DNA of 64,000 nt from Mycobacterium alsense. Lineage in GTDB: Bacteria > Actinomycetota > Actinomycetes > Mycobacteriales > Mycobacteriaceae. The stretch's first letter is position 1, and each line of letters begins with the position of its first letter. Shown piece after piece: positions 26,380 to 35,588 of this stretch. The DNA is taken from NCBI RefSeq assembly GCF_002086635.1, contig NZ_MVHD01000007.1, positions 78,500 to 142,499 of the forward strand, written 5' to 3'. A program made the position numbers and the translations under genes. Under the pieces are notes generated by a model. The model was not told where the DNA came from. It searched no databases and was given only the letters and a program-made list of their open reading frames with translations.

Positions 26380-26824
26380 GGGTGTTCTCCAATCGTTTCG
26401 CGAGCCCGGCGAGCATCACGTCGGACTGTCGGGCCAAAAAGCGGCACAGGATGCGTTCGGCCAGTCGTTGGGCCGTGCCGGAGCCGATGTGGACCGTGCT
26501 GGTCAGGGTCACGACGGCCGCGTCGGGCGCGTCCGCGGCCAGCGTCCAGCGGTTGGCTATCCGGCGCACCCGCCTGGGCAGGCCCTCGATGTCGTAGGCG
26601 AGTGCGCGCGGCGGGTCGAATTCGGTGATCGTTTCCACGAGGGCGTCGCGCTTGACCTGGACTCGTCGCGCGGTGCCGACGGCTCCCCCTTCGGGCCCCG
26701 CATGCAGGATGCACGAGTGGTCGACGTTGCCGGCCCACGAGGCGATCGATGCGAAGTCCGCGAGAACATCCCAGACCCGTTGCGGGCGGGCCGCAACGCG
26801 GCGGCTGCGGTGGATGTCGGCCAC
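26372..26824 (-). CDS. SRPBCC family (polyketide cyclase/dehydrase-like) protein
   Basis: 150 residues of START-like fold: MADIHRSRRVAARPQRVW, a DVLADFASIASWAG helix and a C-terminal long helix ending MLAGLAKRLENTRV. Members bind lipids or polyketides. Translation is coupled to the sulfatase gene through an eight-base overlap, suggesting a joint role on a hydrophobic sulfated compound (inference). Confidence 0.82.
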   Translation of the reverse strand: MADIHRSRRVAARPQRVWDVLADFASIASWAGNVDHSCILHAGPEGGAVGTARRVQVKRDALVETITEFDPPRALAYDIEGLPRRVRRIANRWTLAADAPDAAVVTLTSTVHIGSGTAQRLAERILCRFLARQSDVMLAGLAKRLENTRV

Positions 26825-26845
26825 CCGCCCACGCTACGTGAACGT

Positions 26846-27697
26846 TCAGGGGATCGTGTGGAAGACCGTCTCGATCACCACCGCCAGGGCGCTGACCGCG
26901 ATCGTGATGGCGATCGTCACCCAGTCGGCGAGCCTGGGCCGCGCCGGGTTGGCCGAGAGCTGACCGGTGCCGCCGCGGGCGGTGATGGCGTCGCCCATCT
27001 CGTCGGCGCGCCGCAGCGTCACGGTGATCGCGGCCGCCAGCAGGTCGATCAGCTCCAGGGCGTGCCTGCGCCGGCGGGCCTTGCGGCTGCGCGGAATCCG
27101 TTTGGGCCGCAGCCGGCGGGCGGCGTAGAGCACCTGGAATTCGTCCATCAGCATCGGGAAGGCGCGCAGGGCCAGCGCCAAGGCCGCCGCCCACTCGTCG
27201 ACCGGGATCCGCAGCAGTTTGAACGGCCGGCCCAAAGTCGCCAACGCAGGCCCTATTTCGGCGACGTTGGTGGTCCAGGACACCATCGCGCCGAGCGCGA
27301 GCAGCACGACCGACAGCGCCGTGATGCGCAGGAAGTTCAGGCCTCCGCCGAGCCCGACCTCGAGCCCCCATATCGAGACCTTCGGTCGGCCGCCGGCCAG
27401 CGCCGCGGTGATGCCGCCCAGGGCGATGACGACCCACAACCACCGCGGCATCGACGGCAACACCCCGCGCGGGATGCGCGCGAGCCTTGCCGCCGCCAGC
27501 ACCAGGGCCGCGACCAACCCGATCGTCACCCAGCCCGGGTAAAAGGTCAGCAGCACCGAAACGCCGAAGACCACCACGAGTTTGGTGCCCGCCCACAGGT
27601 CGTGGATGGTCGAGGTGCCGGGCACCGGGACGAGCAGCACGACGGGCCGGGTGGTGCGGCGGGTCGGGCCGCGCGAGGGGGCGGACGTCGCGGTCAT
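26846..27697 (-). CDS. ECF transporter T component (EcfT/CbiQ-like)
   Basis: 283 residues with several membrane helices (for example [20 protein letters not shown]) and the two cytoplasmic coupling motifs of EcfT proteins, AARRLRP and TARGGTG. It joins the S and ATPase components into a vitamin or metal importer. ATG overlaps the stop of the upstream S-ATPase gene by four bases. Position and length match Rv2325c. Substrate unknown. Confidence 0.9.
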   Translation of the reverse strand: MTATSAPSRGPTRRTTRPVVLLVPVPGTSTIHDLWAGTKLVVVFGVSVLLTFYPGWVTIGLVAALVLAAARLARIPRGVLPSMPRWLWVVIALGGITAALAGGRPKVSIWGLEVGLGGGLNFLRITALSVVLLALGAMVSWTTNVAEIGPALATLGRPFKLLRIPVDEWAAALALALRAFPMLMDEFQVLYAARRLRPKRIPRSRKARRRRHALELIDLLAAAITVTLRRADEMGDAITARGGTGQLSANPARPRLADWVTIAITIAVSALAVVIETVFHTIP

Positions 27698-29742
27698 GCC
27701 ATGCCTCCCGCCGTGGCCGGCACGGGTTCCAGCGTGCCGTTGCGCAGATGCAGCGTGCGCGGGCACAGGTCCTCCAGCCCCACGAAGTCGTGCGAGATGA
27801 CGACCACCGTCAGGTCCTGCTCGCGGCGCAGGTCTTCCAGCAACCGCAGCAGGCCGCGCTGGCTGGCGGCGTCCAGCCCGGCCAGCGGCTCGTCGAGGAT
27901 GAGGGCCCGCGGGGAACGGGCCAACAGTCCGGCCAGCACCACGCGCCGCATCTGGCCGCCGCTGAGCTGGTCGATGCGCCGCCTGGCCAGCGTGGAATCG
28001 AGTCCGACGACGGCCAGGGCCGCGGCGACGCGATCGGTCTCGCGGTGCGAAAAGCCCGCCGCGGAGGCCACTTCCAGGTCGACGCGGCTGCGCATCAGTT
28101 GCAGCCGGGCCGCCTGGAACGACAGCGCCACCGCGCCCACCTGCTCGTGGGTGGGCCGGCCGTCCATGAGGCAGGTGCCGGTGGTCGGGATGGTCAGCCC
28201 GGCCATGATCCACGCCAGTGTCGACTTGCCCGAGCCGTTGCCGCCGTGGATCAGCACGCCGTCGCCCTGCCCCACCGCGAAGCTGACGTCGCGCAGGGCG
28301 GTCTTGGCCCACGGGGTGCCACTACCGTATTCGTGACCGACGTTGCGAAGTTCGATCACCGGCGCGTGCGGGCTGTGGTCGACCGGGACGGGCCTGGCCG
28401 GAGCGGCCGCGGTCTCGACCATGCCGGTATTGTCGGGCGAATCGCTGAGATCGATTGTGCGGTCGGCTGAATCGGCCTCGTTGTTGTAGTGCGTGATGTG
28501 CACCAGGGCGGTGCGGTGCCGCTTGGTGAGCCCCGACAACACGCCCAACAACGCGTCCCGTCCCTCTTGGTCGACCATGGTGGTGACCTCGTCGGCGATG
28601 AGCAGCGCCGGTTCGCGGGCCAGGGCCGCGGCGAGCGCGAGCCGCTGCAGTTCGCCCCCGGACAGGCTGCCCGTGTCGCGTTGGGCGAGCCCGTCGAGGC
28701 CGACCTCGCCCAGCAGCCGGTCGACGTCGATCTTGGTGCCCGGTGGCAGGCCCCAGACCACGTCGTCGGCGACCCGGGTGCCCAGCACCTGGCTTTCGGG
28801 GTGCTGCAGTACCAGGGCGGTGCCGCCCAGCTTGCCCAGGCCCACCGCGCCCGGCCGGTCGACGGTGCCCGACGTCGGTTCCCGCCCGGCCAAAATCAGC
28901 ATCAGCGTGGTCTTCCCGGAACCGTTGGGCCCGGTGATCGCGACGTGTTCGCCGACCCGGAACTCCAGGCTGATCTCGCGCAGCGCGTCCTGGCGGGCGC
29001 CGGGGTAGCGGAAACGCACCTTGTCCAGCCGCACCGGGACCGGTCCGACATCGCCCCGCTCGCCCTCGCTTCCGTCCCAGGCGTCCAACTTGTGCACGTC
29101 GGGAAGGCCGCGCATCCGTTCCAGCAGGCGCGACAGCGCCCACCAGCCGATCAGCGACACGACCATGATCCCGATGCCGTAGTAGGCCAGCACCAACCAC
29201 TGCCAGTAGTGCAGCGCGACAGCGAAATAGCGCTTCAGGTCGCCCGCGGCGCCCTGCATGTGCACCCGGCCCAAGAACCTGGCGACGCCTTCCACGTTCG
29301 CGGTGGCCACCTCGAAGATCAGGTGGCGCAGCCGGGTCATCACGGTCAGCGCGCCGACGTTCGCGGCGCCGAAGGCCAACCCGGCGACCAGCGACGAGAT
29401 GATGACGGTGAACGCGCCCCGTCCCTTGCGTTTGATGAACCCGGTCAGGCCGCCGATGTAGACGCAGTGGACGACGGACATGAACCCGCCGAGGCCGGCG
29501 ATCAAAAAGGCGATCACCCCGGCGGCGACGGTCGCGGCCGTAAGCACCCGGAGCCGGTAGCGGTAGGCCAACAGCCCGGTGGGCACGGTGCCCAGCAGGG
29601 CCAGCCCGGCCGCGAAGGGAACCACGACGGAGATGATGGCGATCACCGCGCACAGCGCCCCCATCACTGCCGCCTGCGCCAACTCGACCGGCCGCAGCGC
29701 GCCACCCCGGTGAGGTGAACGGCGGGGTCGGGGGACGGTCAC
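27694..29742 (-). CDS. ECF transporter S component fused to two ATPase domains
   Basis: 682 residues from GTG at 29742. Residues 1-215 or so are a membrane S component with about six helices. Two ABC ATPase domains follow. The first has [35 protein letters not shown] and the H-loop VHITHYN; the second has [37 protein letters not shown] and VVISHDF. All catalytic residues look intact. With EcfT, coded by the coupled next gene, this makes a complete importer from two polypeptides. Homologous to Rv2326c by order and length. The open frame continues far upstream to 31968, but that part is antisense to other genes. Confidence 0.92.
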   Translation of the reverse strand: MTVPRPRRSPHRGGALRPVELAQAAVMGALCAVIAIISVVVPFAAGLALLGTVPTGLLAYRYRLRVLTAATVAAGVIAFLIAGLGGFMSVVHCVYIGGLTGFIKRKGRGAFTVIISSLVAGLAFGAANVGALTVMTRLRHLIFEVATANVEGVARFLGRVHMQGAAGDLKRYFAVALHYWQWLVLAYYGIGIMVVSLIGWWALSRLLERMRGLPDVHKLDAWDGSEGERGDVGPVPVRLDKVRFRYPGARQDALREISLEFRVGEHVAITGPNGSGKTTLMLILAGREPTSGTVDRPGAVGLGKLGGTALVLQHPESQVLGTRVADDVVWGLPPGTKIDVDRLLGEVGLDGLAQRDTGSLSGGELQRLALAAALAREPALLIADEVTTMVDQEGRDALLGVLSGLTKRHRTALVHITHYNNEADSADRTIDLSDSPDNTGMVETAAAPARPVPVDHSPHAPVIELRNVGHEYGSGTPWAKTALRDVSFAVGQGDGVLIHGGNGSGKSTLAWIMAGLTIPTTGTCLMDGRPTHEQVGAVALSFQAARLQLMRSRVDLEVASAAGFSHRETDRVAAALAVVGLDSTLARRRIDQLSGGQMRRVVLAGLLARSPRALILDEPLAGLDAASQRGLLRLLEDLRREQDLTVVVISHDFVGLEDLCPRTLHLRNGTLEPVPATAGGMA

Positions 29743-29833
29743 TTTATCGATTCTGCCAGGCCGCGGCGGTGACGACCCGCGCCACACCACGCCGGCCGGG
29801 TTTTCCGGGCGGGCCGTGTGGCACTCGTCTCGC

Positions 29834-29846
29834 TTAGCAAAGCTAT
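29834..29846. promoter_or_regulatory. MarR-type half-palindrome, candidate operator
   Basis: TTAGC-AAA-GCTAT is self-complementary in all but its outermost pair and lies 15-27 bases before the MarR start codon, between two divergent transcription units. AT-rich relative to its surroundings. Autoregulation by the MarR protein is the simplest reading; not proven. Confidence 0.4.
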
Positions 29847-29860
29847 GCAAGCATGGACAC

Positions 29861-30358
29861 ATGAATGCATCCGCCGCCAACCACAACGATGTCGTTGACG
29901 CCGCCACCAACGAGCCGCAATCGGGCCTGGGGGCCGACCTACTCGCCGTGGTCGCGCGCCTCAACCGGCTGGCCACCCAGCGCATCCAGATGCCGTTGCC
30001 CGCGGCGCAGGCCAGGCTGCTGGCCACCATCGAGGCGCACGGGGAAGCCCGGATCGGCGACCTCGCGGGCGTCGACCACTGCTCACAACCCACGATGACC
30101 ACGCAGGTGCGCCGGCTCGAGGACGCCGGCCTGGTCACCCGGACCGTCGACCCCGGTGACGCCCGGGCGGTCCGGATCCGGATCACCCCGCAGGGGATAC
30201 GCACGCTCAACGCCGTCCGCGCCGACCGCGCCGCGGCGATCGAACCGCAATTGGCCCTGCTCGATGCCGCCGAGCGCAAGGTCCTCAAGGAAGCGGTCGA
30301 CGTGCTGCGACGCCTTCTCGAGAACGCCGCGACGACGCCGCGGCGCCATACCCTGTGA
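29861..30358 (+). CDS. MarR family transcriptional regulator
   Basis: 165 residues with a MarR winged-helix: helix [20 protein letters not shown], recognition helix [19 protein letters not shown] and wing [20 protein letters not shown] chose ATG at 29861 because the longer reading (from 29816) covers the presumed promoter. It is divergent from the ECF transporter genes and probably controls them and itself. Corresponds to Rv2327 by position. Ligand unknown. Confidence 0.88.
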   Translation: MNASAANHNDVVDAATNEPQSGLGADLLAVVARLNRLATQRIQMPLPAAQARLLATIEAHGEARIGDLAGVDHCSQPTMTTQVRRLEDAGLVTRTVDPGDARAVRIRITPQGIRTLNAVRADRAAAIEPQLALLDAAERKVLKEAVDVLRRLLENAATTPRRHTL

Positions 30359-30462
30359 TCGCCCACCACGGTGGCCACACCGCCGCCGGCGGGTAGACAC
30401 TGGGAATCACCCGACAGCCCGGAAGAGCGCTGTGGTCTGACCGACGACGAAAGGCGGGGACG

Positions 30463-32811
30463 ATGCCGACGCAGGCTTCCTCGCCCTTGACCGTCTGGGT
30501 GGGGCCGACGAGGTACGTCTTCTCCCCCGGCCGCGACGTGCTGGTGGGCTACGGCGGCGAGGTCGACATCCCGCTCGAGGCCGCGGCCGCAGGCGCCGAC
30601 CCGGCGCCTCGCCCCGAGGTGGTGCTGCGGTTCACCGGGAACAACTGGGTGGCCATCGACACCGGCCCCCACGGCATGTACGTCGACGGGTCGCGGGTGT
30701 CGACGCTCGACATCCGGTCCGGTCAGGCGATCGCGATCGGTGACCCGCAGCGGGGCCCGCGCCTGGTCTTCCAGGTCGGTCCGCCCGTACCGCCGCCCGG
30801 TCCCCCGCACCGCGCCGACCCCAATCTGCTGGCCCCGACCGAGCGACCCACCCAGCGCATGCGGGTCCCGGCGCCGCCGCCCGCGGCGGAGCCGCCCGTG
30901 GAGCCCGCGCCGCCGCCGGCGGCACCGCCCGTTCCGGCTTCGCCCGCGCCGCCGCCCGTCCCGCCCGCGCCGGCGCCGGCGCCCGTCGCGCGGGAGGAGC
31001 AGACGGAGGGCCCGGGGCTGATCGAGCGGATGATCACGCGAAAGCTGCGGGCCCCCCGCGAGGCCGTCCGCGCGCCGGACGGCAACTCCACCTTCCGGCT
31101 GCCGCTCGCGTCGGGGGCGCGCACCAGCGGCGTCGTCGCCTACCGGTTGGGGCTGACGGTCGACGGGCGCGACGTGCTCACGGACGTCTCGTTCACCGCG
31201 GGGCTGGGGACGTTGACCGCCGTCGTGGGGCCGTCTTCTGCGCGCGGCTCGGCGCTGCTCGAATTGCTCGCCGGCAGGCGCGAACTCGGCTCCGGCCGAG
31301 CCACCGTGGACGGGCACGACGTGCACGCCGAGCCCGAGTCCATGCGCACACGCATCGGGATCGTGCGGCGCGACGAGTGCGTCCACCCGCGGCTCACCGT
31401 CGAGCAGGCCCTGACGTACGCCGCCGAGCTGCGCCTGCCGCCGGCAACCGCGCCCGAGCACCGCCACCGCGTGGTGGATCAGGTTCTCGAGGAGGTCGGG
31501 CTGGCGCCCCACCGCGCGACCCGGATCGGCAGGCTCCCGCCCGAGCTGCGCCGGTGCGTGTCGATGGCGGTCGAGCTGCTCACCCGCCCGACGCTGCTCG
31601 TGGTCGACGACCCGGGCGCCGGCCTGGATCCGGCGCAGCAAGACCACGTGATGACCGTGCTGCGCCGCCAGGCCGACATCGGCTGCGTCGTGGTGGTGGC
31701 GGTGCCCCCGCAGGCGTCGCCGCGCAACCTCCACATCTGCGACCAGGTGGTGGTCCTCACGGCGAGGGGCACCGCCGCCTTCGTCGGGGCTCCCCGACAA
31801 CTCGAGCCCGAGATGGGCAGCGCCGACTGGGCGACGGTCCTCGAGCGGGTCGGCGCCGATCCCGACGGCGCGCACCGGGCATACCTGGACCGTCGACCGG
31901 CGCCGCCCGCGCCGCCCGAGGTCGCCGCGCCGTGGCCCCGCCCGGCCGGGCTCTCCGCGAACCGGCAAATCCGGCTGCTGGCCCGCCGTCAGCTCCGCCT
32001 GATGTTCGCCGACCGCACCTACGTGCTGTTTTTGGCCATCCTGCCCTCACTGCTGGCGGCGCTGACCCTGCTGATCCCCGGCGATTCCGGCCTGGGCCGG
32101 CCCGAGCCGGGGGGCCCCAACCCCCACGAGGCCATCGAGATCCTGGCCGCGCTCAACATCGGCGCGGTGATCCTGGGCACCGCCCTGACCATCCGGGCGG
32201 TGGTCGAGGAGCGTCGCGTCTTCCGGCGCGAGCAGGCCATCGGGCTGTCGACGGCGGCGTACCTGGCCGCCAAGGTCGCCGTCTTCGGTCTGGCCGCACT
32301 CGTCCTGACGGCGGTCTTCTTCGCGATCGTGATCGTCGCCAGGGGCGGGCCCGTGCACGGCGCCGTGCTGCTGGGCAATGCGACGGTCGAGCTCTACGTG
32401 GCCGTGGCGTTGACGGCCGTCGTCTCCGCGGTCGTCGGGCTGATGCTGTCGACGCTGGGCAACCGGCTGCGAGAGGTGCTGCCGCTGCTCGTGCCGGTGA
32501 TCCTGGCCTCCCTGCTGTTCAACGGGAGCCTCGTTCAGCTGGTGGGCCAGTGGGGCTTTCAGCAGGTTTCGTGGTTCGTGCCCGCCCAGTGGGGCTTCGC
32601 GGCATCGGCGTCGACCGTCGACCTGCGCCGCGTCGACGCGCTCGCCGCCAACACCTTGATGTGGACCCATTATTCGGGCTGGTGGTTGTTCGATGTGGTC
32701 ATGCTGGCGGTCCTCGGCACGGTCGCGGCCGGTGTCGCGGCCTATCGGCTGCGTCGGGTGAGCCCAGTCCGTCGCGCGCGAGGCGATTTTCCCGCCGCCG
32801 CTTCACGCTGA
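30463..32811 (+). CDS. FHA-ABC ATPase-ABC2 membrane fusion with degenerate motifs (Rv1747-like)
   Basis: 782 residues: FHA-like domain (1-105), Pro-rich linker (106-180), ABC ATPase-like domain (225-470), then an ABC2-type membrane domain with six helices (505-765). The layout matches Rv1747, whose FHA domains bind phosphothreonine after PknF action. Here the key residues are gone. In the FHA domain the GR arginine is Tyr30, the SxxH serine and histidine are Pro49 and Glu52, and the NG asparagine is lost. In the ATPase the Walker A reads GPSSARGS (256-263, no Gly-Lys-Ser/Thr), the Q-loop Gln is Arg303, the signature is LPPEL (358-362), the catalytic Glu is Asp383 and the H-loop His is Pro415. 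Fold-defining residues between the motifs are kept and the frame is intact. Probably a pseudo-ATPase partner or regulator, not an active exporter. Confidence 0.88.
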   Translation: MPTQASSPLTVWVGPTRYVFSPGRDVLVGYGGEVDIPLEAAAAGADPAPRPEVVLRFTGNNWVAIDTGPHGMYVDGSRVSTLDIRSGQAIAIGDPQRGPRLVFQVGPPVPPPGPPHRADPNLLAPTERPTQRMRVPAPPPAAEPPVEPAPPPAAPPVPASPAPPPVPPAPAPAPVAREEQTEGPGLIERMITRKLRAPREAVRAPDGNSTFRLPLASGARTSGVVAYRLGLTVDGRDVLTDVSFTAGLGTLTAVVGPSSARGSALLELLAGRRELGSGRATVDGHDVHAEPESMRTRIGIVRRDECVHPRLTVEQALTYAAELRLPPATAPEHRHRVVDQVLEEVGLAPHRATRIGRLPPELRRCVSMAVELLTRPTLLVVDDPGAGLDPAQQDHVMTVLRRQADIGCVVVVAVPPQASPRNLHICDQVVVLTARGTAAFVGAPRQLEPEMGSADWATVLERVGADPDGAHRAYLDRRPAPPAPPEVAAPWPRPAGLSANRQIRLLARRQLRLMFADRTYVLFLAILPSLLAALTLLIPGDSGLGRPEPGGPNPHEAIEILAALNIGAVILGTALTIRAVVEERRVFRREQAIGLSTAAYLAAKVAVFGLAALVLTAVFFAIVIVARGGPVHGAVLLGNATVELYVAVALTAVVSAVVGLMLSTLGNRLREVLPLLVPVILASLLFNGSLVQLVGQWGFQQVSWFVPAQWGFAASASTVDLRRVDALAANTLMWTHYSGWWLFDVVMLAVLGTVAAGVAAYRLRRVSPVRRARGDFPAAASR

Positions 32812-32892
32812 AAGTCGTCAGCGCGCACTCGACGCGACCAAAGCGCTCGTTGACCTGTTTGCGGGGCCCCGCGGGGGGATACCGTCCTGTTT

Positions 32893-34833
32893 ATGGCGCC
32901 AGAGATTTCCAGCACTGCCCAACACCTGCGCAACGCCCTGGACGGGCGGTGGCGCGACATGAAGAACCGGATGCGCGACACGCTCACCGAGGACCTGTTC
33001 CGCCCGCACTACACGCCCAACACGGTGATCGCCCGCACCAAGGTGGCCGAGCAGATGCGGATCATGGCCGCGTTCGGCGCCGCCGCCGACTCGTTCCGCA
33101 AGGAGCACGGCGGCACCGGCGACGTGGGCGCGGCCATCTCGATGATCGAGATGCTGGCGATGTCGGACCTGTCGCTGATGGTGAAGGCCGGGGTGCAGTG
33201 GGGGCTGTTCGGCGGGGCCGTCGAGAACCTGGGCACCGAGCGCCACCACGAGACCTACGTGCCGAAGATCATCAGCCTCGAGCTGCGCGGCTGCTTCGCG
33301 ATGACCGAGACCGGGCACGGCAGCGACGTCCAGTCGCTGGAGACCACCGCGACCTACGACCCCGAGACCGAAGAGTTCGTCATCGACTCCCCCACCCCGA
33401 CCGCCCGCAAGGACTACATCGGCGGCGCCGCCGAAACCGCCACCATGGCAGCGGTTTTCGCGCAACTGATCACCACCGAGGACGGCAAGCCGGTCAACCA
33501 TGGCGTGCACTGCGTCCTGGTACCCATCCGCGACGCCGACGGCAACGACCTGCCCGGGGTGACCACCTCGGACTGCGAATACAAGGGCGGCCTGCCCGGC
33601 GTCGACAACGGCCGCATCGTCTTCGACCACGTCCGCGTCCCGCGGGTGAACCTGCTGAACAAATACGGCGACGTCGCCGCCGACGGCACCTACAGCTCCC
33701 CGATCGACAACCCGAATCGCCGGTTCTTCACGATGCTGGGCACCCTGGTGCGGGGCCGGATCACCGTCGGCGGCAGCGCGGGCGCCGCCGCGCGCGTCGC
33801 GCTCGACATCGCCACCCGATACGCGTTGGAGCGCAGGCAATTCAGCGCCCCCGACGGCGGCGGCGAGGTGCTGATCATGGACTACCTGGTGCACCAGCGG
33901 CGGCTGTTCCCGCTGATCGCCAAGTCGTACGCGCTGCAGTTCGCCCAGAACGAACTGGTCAGCAGGTGCCACGACGTCCAGACGGCCGACGCCCCCGACG
34001 CCGAAGAGCAGCGCGAACTGGAGGCCCGCGCCGCGGGGCTGAAGGCCGCCAACACCTGGCACGCCTCGCGCGCGATCCAGGAGGCCCGCGAGGCCTGCGG
34101 CGGCGCGGGTTACATGGCCGAGAACCGGCTGATCGCGCTGCGCGGCGACACCGACGTGTTCACCACCTTCGAGGGCGACAACCACGTGCTGACCCAGCTG
34201 GTGGCCAAGGAGCTGCTGACGGCCTACGCCGACGACATCCGCAGCATGAGCCCGGTCGAATGGGTGCGCTTCGCCGCCAACACCGTCGGCGAGCGGGTCA
34301 TGAAACGCACCGCGGCCGAAGCGATCATGCAGACGATCGTCGACGCCCGCCAGGACAGCGAAGAAGAGGGCAGCCTGTTCAACCGCGGCACCCAGGTGAC
34401 GATGTTCGAGGACCGCGAAAACTATCTGCTGTCCTCGGTCGCGCGCCGGCTGCAGGGCAAGTCCAAGGAGATGTCGGAATTCGACGCGTTCAACGCCGTG
34501 CAGGACCACGTGCTGCACGCGGCGGGCGCGCACATCGACCGAATCGTGTTGGAGGCCTTCGTCGCCGGGATCGACTCGTGCAAGGACGAGGAGGCCCGCA
34601 ACCTGCTGGAACTCCTCTGCGACCTGTATGCGTTGTCGGTGATCGAGGACGACAAGGCCTGGTACATCGAGCACGGCTACCTGTCGAGCGGACGGGCCAA
34701 GGCGGTCACCCGCGGCATCAATGACCGGTGCCGCAAGCTGCGCCCGCACGCCACGACGCTCGTCGACGGGTTCGGCATCCCGGAGCCGCTGCGCTACGCC
34801 GAGATGCTGCACCCGGAGAACCTGCCGGACTGA
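32893..34833 (+). CDS. Large acyl-CoA dehydrogenase/acyl-CoA oxidase-like protein
   Basis: 646 residues, larger than standard dehydrogenases (about 380) and near the size of acyl-CoA oxidases. Motifs: FAMTETGHGSDVQSLETTAT near residue 140, RFFTMLGTLVRGRITVGG near 280, GGAGYMAENRL near 400 and TFEGDNHVLTQLVAKELL near 420, where the Glu is in the place of the oxidase catalytic base (YEGDN). The C-terminal 170 residues form the extra helical domain. Whether electrons go to ETF or oxygen cannot be told. Standalone gene, ending in a short hairpin. Confidence 0.88.
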   Translation: MAPEISSTAQHLRNALDGRWRDMKNRMRDTLTEDLFRPHYTPNTVIARTKVAEQMRIMAAFGAAADSFRKEHGGTGDVGAAISMIEMLAMSDLSLMVKAGVQWGLFGGAVENLGTERHHETYVPKIISLELRGCFAMTETGHGSDVQSLETTATYDPETEEFVIDSPTPTARKDYIGGAAETATMAAVFAQLITTEDGKPVNHGVHCVLVPIRDADGNDLPGVTTSDCEYKGGLPGVDNGRIVFDHVRVPRVNLLNKYGDVAADGTYSSPIDNPNRRFFTMLGTLVRGRITVGGSAGAAARVALDIATRYALERRQFSAPDGGGEVLIMDYLVHQRRLFPLIAKSYALQFAQNELVSRCHDVQTADAPDAEEQRELEARAAGLKAANTWHASRAIQEAREACGGAGYMAENRLIALRGDTDVFTTFEGDNHVLTQLVAKELLTAYADDIRSMSPVEWVRFAANTVGERVMKRTAAEAIMQTIVDARQDSEEEGSLFNRGTQVTMFEDRENYLLSSVARRLQGKSKEMSEFDAFNAVQDHVLHAAGAHIDRIVLEAFVAGIDSCKDEEARNLLELLCDLYALSVIEDDKAWYIEHGYLSSGRAKAVTRGINDRCRKLRPHATTLVDGFGIPEPLRYAEMLHPENLPD

Positions 34834-34834
34834 T

Positions 34835-34848
34835 ACCCCGAAAGGGGT
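34835..34848. terminator. Short hairpin with GAAA loop between convergent genes
   Basis: ACCCC-GAAA-GGGGT starts just after the stop codon of the acyl-CoA oxidase-like gene and 13 bases before the end of the convergent lipoprotein gene. A five-pair GC stem with a stable GNRA loop; no T-run, as is common in mycobacteria. Weak alone as a terminator. Confidence 0.35.
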
Positions 34849-34860
34849 TGCGCGCGAACG

Positions 34861-35343
34861 CTATTGGTGGGGGATCTTGCCCTGCGCCTGCAGTTTGCCG
34901 TCCGGGCCGATCTGGAACTTCACCGTGCCCGTCCCGGTTGGACAGCAGGGCTGGTCCTTGCCGACCTGCCACCGGTACTGCACCGTGACGGTGTCGTCGG
35001 CCGGCGGCAACACGGTGATGTAGGGCTTCGGGTTGGGGGTGGGTGTGCCCAGCGGGGTGTTGTGGTCGAAGAACACCAGCTGCTGGGGGGTCGACTCGCT
35101 GGCGATGGTCGGAATGATTTGCACCCAATACAAACGGCAGTTCCTCGTGTGCCCGCGGGCGATCTCGACCCAGCGCGTGCCCGGGGTCGTGACGGGCACC
35201 GCGGAGATGGCCCGGCGCACCGTGTCGGCCTTCGGCCCGTCGGAGTCCTTGCACTTGTCGGGCGGCATGGCGGGCGGGGCCGGCGCCTTCGAGGCGCAAC
35301 CGGCGGCCAGCAGGATCGCCAGGATCACCATCAGCCGACGCAC
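34861..35343 (-). CDS. lppP: LppP/LprE family lipoprotein
   Basis: 160 residues with a lipoprotein signal: Arg-rich start, hydrophobic MVILAILLAAGCA and lipobox Cys16. The mature part keeps the LppP/LprE pattern (DHNTPLGTPTPNPKPYITV then VTVQYRWQVGKDQPCC). Surface-exposed lipoprotein of unknown function, homologous to Rv2330c by order. Cysteines Cys31, Cys69 and the CC pair may form disulfides. Confidence 0.87.
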   Translation of the reverse strand: MRRLMVILAILLAAGCASKAPAPPAMPPDKCKDSDGPKADTVRRAISAVPVTTPGTRWVEIARGHTRNCRLYWVQIIPTIASESTPQQLVFFDHNTPLGTPTPNPKPYITVLPPADDTVTVQYRWQVGKDQPCCPTGTGTVKFQIGPDGKLQAQGKIPHQ

Positions 35344-35588
35344 GCCGTGAGCTTAGCGAAGGCGGGGAAACTCCGACTCGCGGCCACGCGGGCATTCGTG
35401 TCCCGGTCGCGCAGTCGGCGTCGACCCACCCTGACCTGGGAGATTGAGGTCCTCTGGCCACCTCACCGCCGCATCGGCCGCGGTGAGAGGAACCCGTAAA
35501 ACGCGAGAAACGCCGCATATCCGGTGCCGAAACATGCTCACCGCACCATTCACCGCAAGCCCGTTGCGCGCGAAGGAGGGACGTAGGC

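Noticed and set aside
23113..26628. Plus-strand open frame of 1171 codons
   Set aside because: Antisense to the permease and sulfatase and out of frame with the hydrolase; no recognisable domain.
27694..31968. Minus-strand open frame of 1424 codons
   Set aside because: Only the part up to 29742 is a real gene (ECF S-ATPase fusion). The rest is antisense to the MarR and FHA-ABC genes, rich in Arg, Gly and Pro, without family-like sequence.
31377..34724. Plus-strand open frame of 1115 codons
   Set aside because: Out-of-frame reading of the FHA-ABC and acyl-CoA oxidase-like genes, which have clear domains in their own frames.
32818..34812. Minus-strand open frame of 664 codons
   Set aside because: Antisense to the acyl-CoA oxidase-like gene; no domain, no ribosome site.
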